Assembly (NCBI RefSeq): GCF_019097595.1
Contig: NC_080716.1
Coordinates: 11,713,401-11,777,400, forward strand
Source of the DNA: Hemibagrus wyckioides
Taxonomy: Eukaryota > Chordata > Actinopteri > Siluriformes > Bagridae
DNA length: 64,000 bases
Reading direction: 5' to 3'
This document shows positions 1 through 11,600 of this stretch, in pieces. The notes under the pieces were generated by a model. It did no database searches. It saw only the letters and a list, made by a program, of their open reading frames with translations, and was not told where the DNA came from. Numbering within the stretch: the stretch's first letter is position 1; every line of letters starts with the position of its first letter. The position numbers were made by a program, and so were the translations under genes.

Positions 1-306
1 TACTGCTAAGAAAGGGTGCCCAGAAATTCCGCCCTCAGCTTTGGGGGTGCACAGCAAGTGGTTGTGTGAAAATTGAATGAAATACTTCCTATGACCTTTC
101 CTGTTCCTTATTTCAGCAGAAGTATTTTTATCACAAGATTTTCAGAGGCTATTTTGAAATGTCTGGTAAACAATTATGATATGAAGTGAGTAGTAGTTCT
201 GATATCTGCACCACTAAGTCCAGACACTAGATATAAGGCTGATCTTAGACATTTTAGAGTCACAGTGTATTTTTATTTGGTGTTTTTTTCCTCTTTTAAA
301 TACCAG

Positions 307-3300
307 GTGTTTGGTCATGCTGATTTTACATCTCCAGTGTACAGCGAAAGCTACAGAGAAGTGCACGCGATCTTCAGACAAACGCTGCAAGGTCCATCTC
401 TTGAGCAACTAACCCAGACCATGCTTGGTAATCTGCAGACTGTTTTCCAGCTCAGCCAGCCAAACGAAAAGGTTTGGAAAGAGGAAGGTTTACAGTGCTT
501 CACCACACGCATCATGTTTGAGGCTGGATTCATCACTCTTTTTGGTAAGAAGTCGGGGCTTCTTCAGCCAGAAGGAAAGGGAGCTGTTGGGACATGCATA
601 CAGAAGGCGAACCGGGATTTCTTAGCATTTGACGGGGCTTTTCCTGCACTGGCCGCCGGAGTGCCTATCGCACTGTGCGCCCGAGCGTGGAGGGCGAGAG
701 AAGCATTAGTCAAGGGTCTGCTGCACACAGAGCTTCAACACAGGATGTACATCTCGGATCTGATTCAGCGCAGGATGGACGCCTTCGATCGCATGCACCT
801 GGACGAGACAAATAAAGCACGTACGCACGTATGCATGCTCTGGGCCTCACAAGCCAACACACTGCCCGCAGCCTTTTGGAGTCTGTACTATACGCTGAGG
901 TAGCAAACACACTCCACTGACAAGTGATTACATAACCCATTCCAAGCAAGATAATTTTATTTATTTGTTTGGATTTATCTTTTACAATATTTCCTGTGTA
1001 TTCTATTTCTCCAGACATCCAGAAGCTTTTGCTGCGGCTTATAAAGAGATTGATCTGATCTTCACCCAGTTACCAAATGACAAACCAATCAGCCTGTCCA
1101 AAGAGCAGTTGGAATCCATGATTGTGCTTGGTATGTCCTATTATTGATAACATACTCTAGGACAATAAAAATGAGCCAAGACTGTTTTTTTAAGCATAAA
1201 AGGGTTAGGTCCTTACATAAGGACCTTAGAATGAACTAAAGCCCTCTTTTAGCCACATTACACAGCTTCTTGACATTTATGGGAGGTCATTAAAACTGTA
1301 TTGAACACCAATAACATAAAAATGTGATGGAAAAGTAATTCCTTTTTAACCGAAAGAAATTGCTGAATTAAATTAGAATGTTGTGCCATAAAACCCAACA
1401 TATTGAATTATTTGGAATATTAGAGCTTGACAAGTCTGTTGATTTTAAAATTCTTCATCAGTTCTTCATGTTTCATTGATGAAAATAGTCTTGCAATCTG
1501 GGACCATGTGCAAATACTAAGTATAGTGTTTCGTGTGAAAGACACCGGAAGAGACTGACTCACTGAAATATTTCTGTAGTGATGGAAAATAAATGACTAA
1601 AAATATAAAATGATGATTTAGATAGAATGTACTTTTTTGTGTGCAAGCCTTAAAATGTCAAAAAGCTGTAGGCTGTTTTCCCTTTCCACCTTGGGTTATG
1701 ACAGAAAATACACATCATAACCTGCTTTATAACTATTAAAATAGAGAAAATGTAGTTTTCATACTCTTAGAAAAAAAACCCTATAAAGAGTAAATAAATA
1801 ATAAATAAATTGTTGGCACATCATTTAGTAATTGAGTAGCCTTTCACTTTCATTTTGAACACTTTTTGAGTACAGTACATGAAAAAGAGGAAGTAGGGAA
1901 TGAGTAAGAATCAAATTAGGATTTCCTGTAAAAAAAATAATAAAAATGAGAAAAGCTTATTGCATAAGCCTTATGATTCATGCCAAATATAATCAGCAGT
2001 CCAGTTCACAGTCTAGCCATATGTCCCAACATGGTGACTTAGACAGAATATAATGTAACTAAATATGTAACTGCAGTCTTAAAGTAAGCTAAGAAAACCA
2101 GAAATCGAGCAGGAAATGAAAAGGTCGATGATACAAAGCCTATGCATAAAACAACATAGGAAAAATCCCCACTATTATGACTCAGTTTCTAGTCTTTTTT
2201 CTCGCAATAAACTTAGAGAAACTCTTGTATAGGAATAATTCTCCATTTAATTGAAATAAAGTTAATGTTGTAGGAAATCCATGAAACTTCCAGCTTAGTA
2301 TTCAGGTTCTTAAAGCTAGCTTCATATTAATATCCAGCTTTGTGACTTGGTGTGTCATTTTTCAAAGGCCATTTAAACAAATCCAACAATGCTGACACAG
2401 ACTTCAGACTTCAGGAAGACTGACTGCAGGTTCACCCCAAAGACGAAGGAGTAAATCGAAGGGAAAAGTCATTTTTCTTGTGTGCTGCTTCAGTCTTTGC
2501 TTGCTTGTTCATTTTTATTCATTTACTAATAAAATTACAAACACTAAATGTCACAGATTTGTACAGTTGGCTCATTCCCCTCAAAGTGTAAATACTATGT
2601 AATACTCAGGAAAACTAATAGAGAAAGTTAAGCATTTATGAGAGAATGATATAATCCCTGAGATTTTATTAGGGTAATATAAAGTTTTGTTGCAATCCAC
2701 TGTTCAGTCATACCACACTGTTGGCAAATTAACATCAATAATATGGTGCCTAAAGTGTTTAGAAGTAAATATTGAATATCATATTTCTACTAAACCAATA
2801 TATAACATATCACTGTGGTTTTATGTTGCAGAGAGTATTATCAGGGAAGCTCTACGGCTATCAAGTGCTTCTATTATGATCCGAGTCGCAAGTGATGACT
2901 TCATTCTGACCCTGGACTCAGGCCAAACGGCAGCTATTAGGAAAGGAGATTACATTGCTCTCTACCCCCGACTAATACACCTAGATCCTGACATCTTCCC
3001 GGACCCATTGGTAAATACTTCAAGCAGCATTTTTTTCCTTAAGTGAAACTAGCTTACTTAAAAAAAAAAATTAAAGAAAAACAAGCTGCTTAATGAAAAC
3101 CTCTGAATGAAATGTTATAATCATTGCCACTAAGCATGGCGTATATTATATCTAAAATACACATAAGTACATTTTCATCACACTGTTTTTTCCAAGCATT
3201 TCTTTTATAGAGTATGAGATTTGTTTTTAAACCTCATATATATATTGTACAGGCGGCACGGTGGCTTAGTGGTTAGCATGTTCACCTCAGGCTTCTAGGC

Positions 3301-3913
3301 TGATTGGAGTCTCTAAATTGCCCGTAGTGTGTCATTGAGTGTGTGTGTGTGCCCTGTGATGGGTTGGCACTCCAGGGTTTATCCTGCCTTGATGCCCATA
3401 GAGATAGGCACATGTGCCTGTGAGGATGGATCGAATAAGTGGTACAGACAATGAAATGAAAAAATATATATATTGTACATGTACATTAGTTATTTCAGTA
3501 CAGTGAGATCTTTGCTGTATGGTATATCAAGTGTGTGTTATACTAAGGTTTTTTTTGTGATGCAAATTTTTATGAAACTGCAGGAGTTCAAGTACAACCG
3601 ATTCTTGGATGAGGAAGGTCAAAGGCGGAACCAGTTCTTCAAAAGTGGCCGACAGCTGAAGCACTACCTTGTGCCATTTGGTTCCGGTGCCAGTGAGTGT
3701 CCGGGTCGTTTCTTCGCCATGAATGAGATTAAGCAATTTCTCATGCTAGCACTCTGGCACTATGACTTACAACTTAGTGAGCATGGTGACACACTGTCAC
3801 CAGACCGTACCCGCGCTGGCCTTGGCATCCTGCCACCTGCACATGATGTACTGCTTAGATATAGAACAAGAGCAGACAGGTACACAGAGACCCATAATGT
3901 AACTGATGGCTAA
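307..3913 (+). CDS. cyp7a1: Cytochrome P450 7A1 (cholesterol 7-alpha-hydroxylase), 3' part; 5' exons lie outside the window
   Basis: Exons seen: 307-899, 1015-1130, 2832-3010, 3584-3913 (stop TAA at 3911). All junctions are GT-AG and in phase, giving 405 residues of a protein normally about 500 long. The haem-binding loop is visible as PFGSGASECPGRFF, the I-helix region as LWASQANTLPAAFWSL and the K-helix ExxR as REALRLSS. The C-terminal stretch RAGLGILPP is typical of CYP7A1 rather than CYP7B1, although HPEAFAAAYKEID leans towards CYP7B1. The family enzyme is an ER-membrane monooxygenase that starts bile-acid synthesis from cholesterol. The next gene downstream is sdcbp, the usual vertebrate neighbour of CYP7A1, which supports the call. 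A fish-specific CYP7 paralogue is the main alternative. The first exon seen starts at a clean CAG acceptor, so the gene is cut by the window edge and not broken. Confidence 0.87.
1131..2831 (+). other. cyp7a1 intron, A/T-rich, no recognisable feature
   Basis: This intron lies between the HPEAF exon and the ExxR exon. I see only A/T-rich unique-looking sequence with short homopolymer runs; no transposon end, conserved ORF or RNA gene was recognised. Confidence 0.6.
3252..3460 (+). repeat. tRNA-like SINE-type repeat, copy 1
   Basis: The stretch begins with GGCGGCACGGTGGCTTAGTG, a common start of a fish interspersed repeat with an A-box-like segment, and ends with ATAAGTGGTACAG. It sits in the last cyp7a1 intron. 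Two more diverged relatives occur at 44830-45085 and 57100-57335; they share the block about a customary 'subtitle' motif (ctaaattgcccgtagtgt / ccctgtgat / ggataagtggtacag). Catfish 'Mermaid'-type repeats look like this, but I cannot confirm the family. Confidence 0.6.
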
Positions 3914-4835
3914 AATGTTAGTTGAAAAACAAAGCAAACCAAAACAATGGGAAAGAATCTGAAAAGACCAGTTATTTCTTGATATATACTTACTTGCCTC
4001 TTTATTAGGTACACTTTACTCTACACTATGCTGAGTATTAACAGACTTTACTTGTTTACTAAAGCATATCGAGTTTGAAATGAAACAGAAATGAAATCCA
4101 TTAACTTTGCATTCCATTCCATTTACTTTGCAACCTACACTTTAGAAATAGATATAAAAGCAGTATCTTCCCTGGTGATGTTCTGCCAGGCTTGTAGCAA
4201 CAGTCCCTGCTATTCTTCGGGGCATTTCCTCATTCCTTTGATTCATGTTAATCATTCTCTCTTCAACTATAGCTACCAAAATATGTTTGTTAGGTGCAAC
4301 TAGAGTAGCTGTACTTAAGGAAGTGTGCAATTAATGTTTGTTTAATAGTGTATAAATGTGGGGATGCACTTGGATGTTTTTTTCAGCTTTCATATGCAAC
4401 ATTCTTTTTTCTCTTTTTAGAAATGCCCTTTATTGATTGTGTATATATTCTGTAGACTCAGTTTGCAATACAAATGAACACCATGTGTGTTTGTGAGATG
4501 GAAAAATAATTGCTTAGAGTCTGTAAAGGACTGGTTGGATTTAAGCACTACATAATTTGTCTGTTGTGTGTCAATTGTAAATGTGAAAAAACAGAGAGCA
4601 TACTTAATTCAGGGATGCAGTAGTATTACTTGTACTTCTATTGTCAACTGCTTTTTCTTTTATTATTCATTCATTATTCATCATTCATTATTATTTCCAC
4701 CATGAGAACTATTGAATTTATGTGTGAAAATTGTATTGAATATTGATTATGTCTGTGTGTATTTGCAATGATCGCCATGATTTAAGTGGATATTTGTGTC
4801 ATATTTCTTTTGCAAATAAATAAATTTGAATATTT
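3914..4835 (+). other. cyp7a1 3' UTR (inferred)
   Basis: The stretch after the stop is A/T-rich, without a convincing ORF, and ends near the first good poly(A) signal at 4815-4820. A short relic of a transposon end (tctttattaggtacac) occurs around 3999-4016. Confidence 0.5.
4815..4820 (+). terminator. Likely cyp7a1 poly(A) signal
   Basis: AATAAA about 900 bases after the stop, followed at once by another TAAATT stretch. No closer canonical hexamer is seen on the plus strand. Confidence 0.45.
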
Positions 4836-5384
4836 GACATTTATTCATACAAATGATGAATTGCGGTTGGCTTACTATGCACCTAGCATTAGGTTTTCGA
4901 TTAAAGAATTAGGAGGCAATATTTTAGAGAACAAATCAAATCGAAAGCTTAAATACATTTACCTAAGAGGAAGAGAATTTTACTGATATGGAGAAAAGTA
5001 CATGTCCACTAGGTGACAGTAATGATCACATAGGTTCATGTAGCAGAGGCATCAACGGGATCTCACTACGGCTCAGAAGGAAACTGTAGGAATTAAACAC
5101 TTTTTAAAGTATTACATAGCAAAACTTTTAAGTACTTAATTATGATTCTTATTTATTGTTGTGATTTTGTTATAACTTGTTCAGTGCTGTCAGTATGAAT
5201 TTTGGACTCCTTGACAGGTTAATCAGAGATAGCTGAATTTTCATTCGCTGGAGGCTTTTGAGTTGTTTTGTGTGCTTAGAGCATTTGGAATGAAGGTGGA
5301 TACCATAAATAGTATGTTGGAAACAATTAAGGTAACACTTAATTTTTAACCCTTCATGACAAGCTAATGCCTCATTTTTAACCC
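4836..5384. other. Intergenic, nothing recognised
   Basis: A/T-rich sequence between the cyp7a1 3' end and the LINE fragment. Nothing in it resembles a gene or a repeat end. Confidence 0.5.
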
Positions 5385-5496
5385 TTCATGGCCCAGCAGA
5401 GACTGCACTTTCTGAGGGTGATCAAGAAGAACATTACCCAGAGACTGTTGGTGTCTGTTTATCGGTGCTCCATAGAGAGTTTACTAACATACTATA

Positions 5497-6518
5497 TACA
5501 ATATATTGCCAAAAGTATTCGCTCACCCATCCAAATAATCAGAATCAGGTGTTCCAATCACTTCCATGGCCACAGGTGTATAAAAGCAAGCACCTAGGCA
5601 TGCAGACTGTTTTTACAAACATTTGTGAAAGAATGGGTCGCTCTCAGTGAATTCCAGTGTGGAACTGTGATAGGATGCCACCTGTGCAACAAATCCAGTC
5701 GTGAAATTTCCTCGCTCCTAAATATTCCACAGTCAACTGTCAGCTGTATTATAAGAATGTGGAAGTGTTTGGGAACGACAGCAACTCAGCCACGAAGTGG
5801 TAGGCCACATAAACTGACGGAGCGGGGTCAGCGGATGCTGAGGCGCATAGTGCGAAGAGGTCGCCAACTTTCTGCAGAGTCAATTGCTACAGACCTCCAA
5901 ACTTCATGTGGCCTTCAGATTAGCTCAAGAACAGTGCGCAGAGAGCTTCATGGGTTCATGGGTTTCCATGGCCGGGGGGTTATGGTGTGGGGTTGTTTTT
6001 CAGGAGCTGGGCTTGGCCCCTTAGTTCCAGTGAAAGGAACTCTGAATGCTTCAGCATACCAAGACATTTTGGACAATTCCATGCTCCCAACTTTGAGGGA
6101 ACAGTTTGGAGCTGGCCCCTTCCTCTTCCAACATGACTGTGCACCAGTGCACAAAGCAAGGTCCATAAAGACATGGATGACAGAGTCTGGTGTGGAGGAA
6201 CTTGACTGGCCTGCACAGAGTCCTGACCTCAACCCGATAGAACACCTTTGGGATGAATTAGAGCGGAGACTGAGAGCCAGACCTTCTCGTCCAACATCAG
6301 TGTGTGACCTCACAAATGCGCTTCTGGAAGAATGGTCAAAAATTCCCATAAACACACTCCTAAACCTTGTGGACAGCCTTCCCAGAAGAGTTGAAGCTGT
6401 TATAGCTGCAAAGGGTGGACCGACGTCATATTGAACCCTATGGATTAGGAATGGGATGTCACTTAAGTTCATATGCGAGTCAAGGCAGGTGAGTGAATAC
6501 TTTTGGCAATATAGTGTA
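5497..6518 (+). mobile_element. Tc1-like DNA transposon with imperfect 30-bp TIRs (family A)
   Basis: The element starts TACAATATATTGCCAAAAGT and ends with the matching inverted sequence ACTTTTGGCAATATAGTGTA, with TA at both edges as expected for Tc1/mariner target duplication. It carries a single internally deleted transposase frame (5625-6434). Related pieces in this window are at 19675-20105, 35456-35600 and 40637-41175. Confidence 0.9.
5625..6434 (+). pseudogene. Internally deleted Tc1-like transposase
   Basis: The 269-codon frame has the paired-like helix-turn-helix region ([19 protein letters not shown], then the [10 protein letters not shown] hook-like motif). It then jumps from [13 protein letters not shown] straight to [15 protein letters not shown]. 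Compared with the usual 340-residue Tc1 transposase about 70 residues are missing, including the first catalytic Asp. The second Asp ([11 protein letters not shown]) and the final acidic residue ([13 protein letters not shown]) remain, as does the C-terminal AAKGGPTSY. The N-terminal start is also disturbed. Without the first Asp it cannot be an active DDE enzyme, although the frame is otherwise still open. Confidence 0.85.
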
Positions 6519-7039
6519 TGTGTGTGGTACACTAGCTACACAGCGGCTCAGAGGAAAGCACTGCAGCACTGCAGGGTCATTAACACGGCCCAGAAGATCA
6601 TCGGCTGCCCTCTCCTCACTCGTCACTCTGGATGAACTGCACATTTCCCACTGTCTCAAAAAAGCACAGAACATCATAAAGGACACCTCACACCCTGGAC
6701 ACCATCTATTTGAACTTCTGCCGTCAGGTAAACGTTACAAATCAATAAATAATCACACTGAATAGAACCAAAACATAAAATGCTGCTACAAGGGATTGTG
6801 CAATTGACAGATGACTGAAAGTATGGTTGTGTGTTTTTCTATTCTTATTTTACAAGCACACTATTTATTTTAGCTACATATTTATTTATTTATTTAAGCT
6901 ATTTTTATGCCATTTTTTAGTTTTATAATACTCTGAATGATGCCCTGACTGGTTAGCATTTTTAATTTTGTTGTACATGTTGCAGTGACATCTATTCTAT
7001 TCTGTTCTATTCTATTCATATCTATCATATCTATTCATA

Positions 7040-7365
7040 ATCAGCTATAACGTTAAAACAAGTAATGCGAATAACATTGAATGTCTCATTACAGTGGCAT
7101 CTGTCAGAGGTGGGATATATTAGGCAGCAGTCAGTTCTCAAAGTTGATGTGTTATGGAAACAGGAAGCGCAAGGATGTGAACTTAGACAATGGTCATACT
7201 GGTGATGGCAAGACGACTTTGTCAGGGCATCTCGAAAAACGCAGGGGTTCTGGATTGTTCCCTGGAATGCAAAAAGTCATCCAAGGAAGGACGATCTGTC
7301 CGTCACAGTCCAATTTTGATCATTTGGGTGGGTTCAAAGAAAAGGTACAAAGTTGTTTAGCACAT
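7040..7365 (+). mobile_element. Decayed 5' fragment of a family-B Tc1-like element
   Basis: The sequence includes GGTGGGATATATTAGGCAGC, AAAGTTGATGTGTTATGG and CATCCAAGGAAGGACG, which are shared with the family-B copies at 34300-34530 and 52470-52690. The right end and most of the transposase frame are absent. Codon frame is lost. Confidence 0.65.
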
Positions 7366-7429
7366 CTAGGTGTAAAAAAAAAAAAAAAACATCAAATGAA
7401 AGCTGACAATCTGATCTATTGACTCATAT

Positions 7430-7860
7430 TCTTTGACTTTTGATCTCAAACCCAAATGTCTTCAGTGTATAGCAAATAAACAAAAGAATTTGGCTTATGT
7501 GTGTGTTTGATTTTAGACTTTTTCAGTTTTCTCAAATGCCAAACAACTGTATATCATATCATCACCATTATTTGGCTTTTAATTACCAGATTTTCTAGTA
7601 GCTACGTACTATGCTACTAAATTGACAAAGGTGAGGTTGTTATAACAACTAAAGCAGGCTTTATGACAGCTGTGTATGTTCAAACGTATTTAAATCACTT
7701 GCCATTAAGTATAATGTTCATGAATCTATAATCTTAAGCTAACGAGTAAAATGATAGTGGAACATAATTATGGGTATATTTACAATGTTTGTATGCTGTC
7801 GTACATTAGGAAACCACATGAGCTGTTTTCTGACAGAGTACTCAGCTAAAACAATATACG
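7430..7860. other. Intergenic, nothing recognised
   Basis: A/T-rich DNA between the Tc1 fragment and the sdcbp promoter region. No feature seen. Confidence 0.45.
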
Positions 7861-8124
7861 GGTCAGGAATGATGAAGCTCGCGCGCGACCTGAGAAAAGG
7901 CGGTGCACGCGCTCTGCCTGAACTGACGGAGTGTTTATTTGATACCGCGTGGTCACTCATCATCTGAGACAGAAGGTCAACTCTAGTCAGGATCACGATT
8001 AGTATTGGCTTTCTGAAGCGCAACGGAGGGCAGCGACTAAATAGTAAGCCTATTTTCGGTGCATATATCCACACGATTCTCACTCTGAAGCCATCACGGC
8101 CGCTAACACCTCGGCATCATCAAG
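7861..8124 (+). promoter_or_regulatory. sdcbp promoter and non-coding first exon (inferred)
   Basis: CpG content rises abruptly here (GCTCGCGCGCGACC, GGTGCACGCGCTC). The block ends at CATCATCAAG followed by GTGAGT, a strong splice donor at 8125. This fits a 5' UTR exon spliced to the exon at 8621, which carries the start codon. The exact start of transcription is not visible. Confidence 0.55.
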
Positions 8125-8659
8125 GTGAGTCTGAGGATGAATTTTATCTCAGTCGTTAAAAAAAAAAATGCATGCATCATCATTACAATCATTCACTTAA
8201 AGCTAAAACAGGTCGTGCGTCTGCGTCGATTGTGTACGTATGATGTGCGCGATTTGCCGCGTTATAACCAGGATCATGTGTGAAAGAGGTTCGCATTGCG
8301 AAATTGTTCTAGGTGTTGCCTCATCCTATGCGTTGCTGCATGCATGCTTCTGCTTACGATTTTCAATCATGCATCAACGCATTTCCTTCATGCGTTTCAT
8401 GGGAAATTAACAGATTAATATTTATATTTCGCTGGATGGATAGACGCATCACTGCATTAAACAAACCTCGTGAAGACGCCCGAGCTATCAGTTAGGCATC
8501 AGACAGATCATCGTTATGCTGACTTTAAATGACTATTCGTATGCTTACTAGAATTATATAAGTCCTATTCTGGCACGGTGCACCATAGGAGCCTAACATG
8601 ACTTGTGCCTAAATTTCCAGGTAACTGATACCGGTGCAACAAGAAACAAGAGCGCAACC

Positions 8660-11600
8660 ATGTCACTGTATCCGTCTTTAGAAGACCTGAAGGTGGATAA
8701 ATTTATTCAGGTATGGCTGCTGTGCGTTGTGATTGTAATTACAGAAGCAGTAAGTAACATCAGCATATGCATCCTTCTTTTCATCCTGAAAATGAAAAAA
8801 GAAAAAAAAAAAGCTCATCGCTCATCTCTTCTGCAGGCGCATAACACTCCCACTGCCAGTCCATCCAAAGCCACACCCCTGGCACTCCCTGACCCCGCCC
8901 AATACCAACGTAGTCCCGCCCACAGTGGGGCAAAATTGGAGGAAATTGAAACAGGTCAGACATTTTTCAATATATAAATTAATTGATAATGTGTGAGGTT
9001 GTGTTTTATGGTATTTATAAATGTGTGTGTGTGTGTGTGTGTGTTTGCATGCATAAACAGATGCCTCTGGAAGTTTGTATCCGCAGCTGAGTGAGTTTAT
9101 GGGCCTGAATCTTAGTATTGAGGCAATAAAAACCTTTTCTACACCAGTCCCTGAGCAAAGTAGTGGAGTAAGTCTTTTATTATTATTTTCCTTTTTTACA
9201 TTTGTGGCCATGTCTATGTAAGCTGTTTTATGTGGCACAAATAAATGCAGAGTCTATAGACTATATCTTCTGTTGTTCGCAGGCTCTCAGTGTTCATTCT
9301 TCTGGCACAAACTGGACAGTTGCTCCCATAACTGGCAATGACATGGGAGTGAAGAGGGCTGAGATTCGGCAGGGAGTTAGAGAGGTGTTGCTCTGTAAAG
9401 ACATGGACGGGAAGATTGGCCTTCGCCTCAAAGCCATAGATAATGTAAGATGAATCAATAAACTGTGCGCACACACACACACAGCACATTCAGACTTTAT
9501 TAACACATTCTTGTAAACACTGCAGACCAGCTGACATGTTCAAATATTAAAATATTATTTGGTCATAAGGAAAATTCAAGAAATTTCCTTTTTATTATCT
9601 TAAGCAATTATCTAACCAAAAGCAGAGGACATACGATTCATACTAGCACTACTGTTACTACTACCACTAATTGTTTCTATACAAGAAACCAGAGCAATTT
9701 TCATTAGTTACTGTTATTCAAAGGTAAATAAAAATCAATAAGAAAAACATAACGATTGTTAAAGGTCTAACTATTTTAGAATTTTGTTGTTTTGTGATGG
9801 TTGACAGTGATGCTAATCAAGTCTGAAAGCCTCATTTCTCTGCTTTTTCTATAACAACAAGAAAGGAGTGTATGCTGAACAATTTAGCTCTATGATAGTT
9901 CCCTTTATAGAGATGGAGTTACTCATAAAATATTTTTTCACTAACAAAGACACAAAAGCAAAGCACTATGGTTGGCACAGCATTCTCGGCTGCTTATAAT
10001 TTAACACTACAATAGTAAAAAAAAAAAAAAAAAAGCTAGATACATACACTCATCCTTCACATTATTAGGAACACCTGTACACATGAAAAGTGATGCAGTG
10101 TTCTAATCAACCAATCATGTGGCAGCAGCTCAATACAAAAATCATGCAAATACAGGTCAAGAGCTTCAGGTTCACATCAAATTTCAGAATTAAGAAAGGG
10201 TGAATTTAAGTTATTGAATTTTGCAACACAATAGTATGCCGTGGCATGGTTGTTGGTAACAGATGGCCTGGTTTGAGTATTTTAGAAATCTCTGACCTCC
10301 TGGGATTTTCACACACAACAATCGAAACACTAGAATTTGCACAGAATGGTGTGAAACACAAAAACACAGAAGGAGCAACAATTCTGTGGGTGGAAACGCC
10401 TTATTGATGTCAGAGGTCTGAGGAAAAATGGCCAGATCGAGATGCCAGGAAAAATATATTAGCGCTAATAATCACAACTGTGTTGAGCAGAAAAGCATTG
10501 TTCCTGGGCTATAGTAGCAGAAGACCACAAGAAATTCTACTCCTGTCAGCCAAGGGCAAGAATCTGAGGATATCCTGGGCACAGACTTACTCAAATGGGA
10601 AGGATAAAAAAAAAAATGACCTTCTCGTTCCAGACACAATCAGAGTGCTGATGATAGCCTCAGATTCTTGTTCTTGGCTGATAGGAGTGTTAGTGCCTCT
10701 TGCAGTTGTAACCCTTCCACCTCAAGGTTTGATGTGTTGTTCATTCTGAGATGCTTTTCTTCTCACTAAACAGGATATTTTTTGTTTGTCACACAATTCT
10801 GTTTAAACTCTTGAGACTATTGTGTATGAAAATCCCAAGAGATCAGAAGTTTCTGAAATACACCAGCCCACACCATGCCACAGTTAAAATCACATCATTT
10901 TGTTCCCATTCTGATGTGATCAATCACTGGAGCTCTTGAACTGTATTTGCATGATTTGTTTTCATGAATGTGCAGCGGTTCGTAATAAAATGGCCACTGA
11001 GTGTACTACTTGATTGTAATTATAATATGATTGAAATATTACATATCGCAACTAATTCCATATCTTTAATTTTGAAACTGAAAAGAGAATTTTTCTCTAA
11101 ATTACTGTGTGTTATTGGCCAGCCCTGAGATTATTGTGGTGTCTGTTATTCAGGGCTTGTTTGTACAGCTAGTACAAGTGAACACTCCGGCAGCATTAGG
11201 AGGGCTTCGCTTTGGTGATCAGATTCTGCAGATCAACGGAGAGTCCTGTGCTGGCTGGAGCAGTGACCGTGCACACAAGGTTCTGAAGAATGCCAGTCCT
11301 GAGAGAATAACACTAGCTGTACGAGACAGGTAAACACATGATGCTTATCTTTAGGGTGTAATCTGGTAGTCGGTGTATCCGGTTGTCATGAACATACAAC
11401 ACACAAATATTTTATTTATTAGAACGAGACTGCCTCAGCTAAATTATTAATTAAGCTACCAGAAACAGGATCTTATGTCCACACAATGAATCAGCAATAT
11501 TGAGCAAGTCTAAATGTAGATAACTATGTCAATTGAGGTTTTTTTTACCATTTGAGACACATTTTTTTTAAATTCCAAACCTCCAAACAAAAGCAAAAGA

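Larger units (their letters stand above)
5385..7030 (+). mobile_element. 3' fragment of a non-LTR retrotransposon (LINE), split by a Tc1-like insertion
   Basis: The left part, 5388-5495, reads QQRLHFLRVIKKNI and RLLVSVYRCSIESLL. The right part resumes after 6518 with a stretch reading ALSSLVTLDELHISHCLKKA then FELLPSGKRYKSI. These are adjacent pieces of the post-reverse-transcriptase C-terminal region found in fish L2/Rex-like LINEs. The A/T-rich remainder to about 7030, with TCTATTC repeats, looks like its 3' tail. The two halves are separated exactly by the TIR-bounded element at 5497-6518. The ORF is frameshifted and dead. Confidence 0.7.

Noticed and set aside
3252..3300. A real tRNA gene in the A-box-like start of the repeat
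   Set aside because: No cloverleaf or B box of a functional tRNA follows; the stretch belongs to a dispersed repeat with two other copies here.
5948..6532. 194-codon minus-strand frame
   Set aside because: Shadow of the Tc1 transposase on the other strand.
7739..8083. 114-codon minus-strand frame overlapping the sdcbp promoter
   Set aside because: No homology; it lies in the CpG-rich promoter and 5' UTR, and a divergent gene is not supported.
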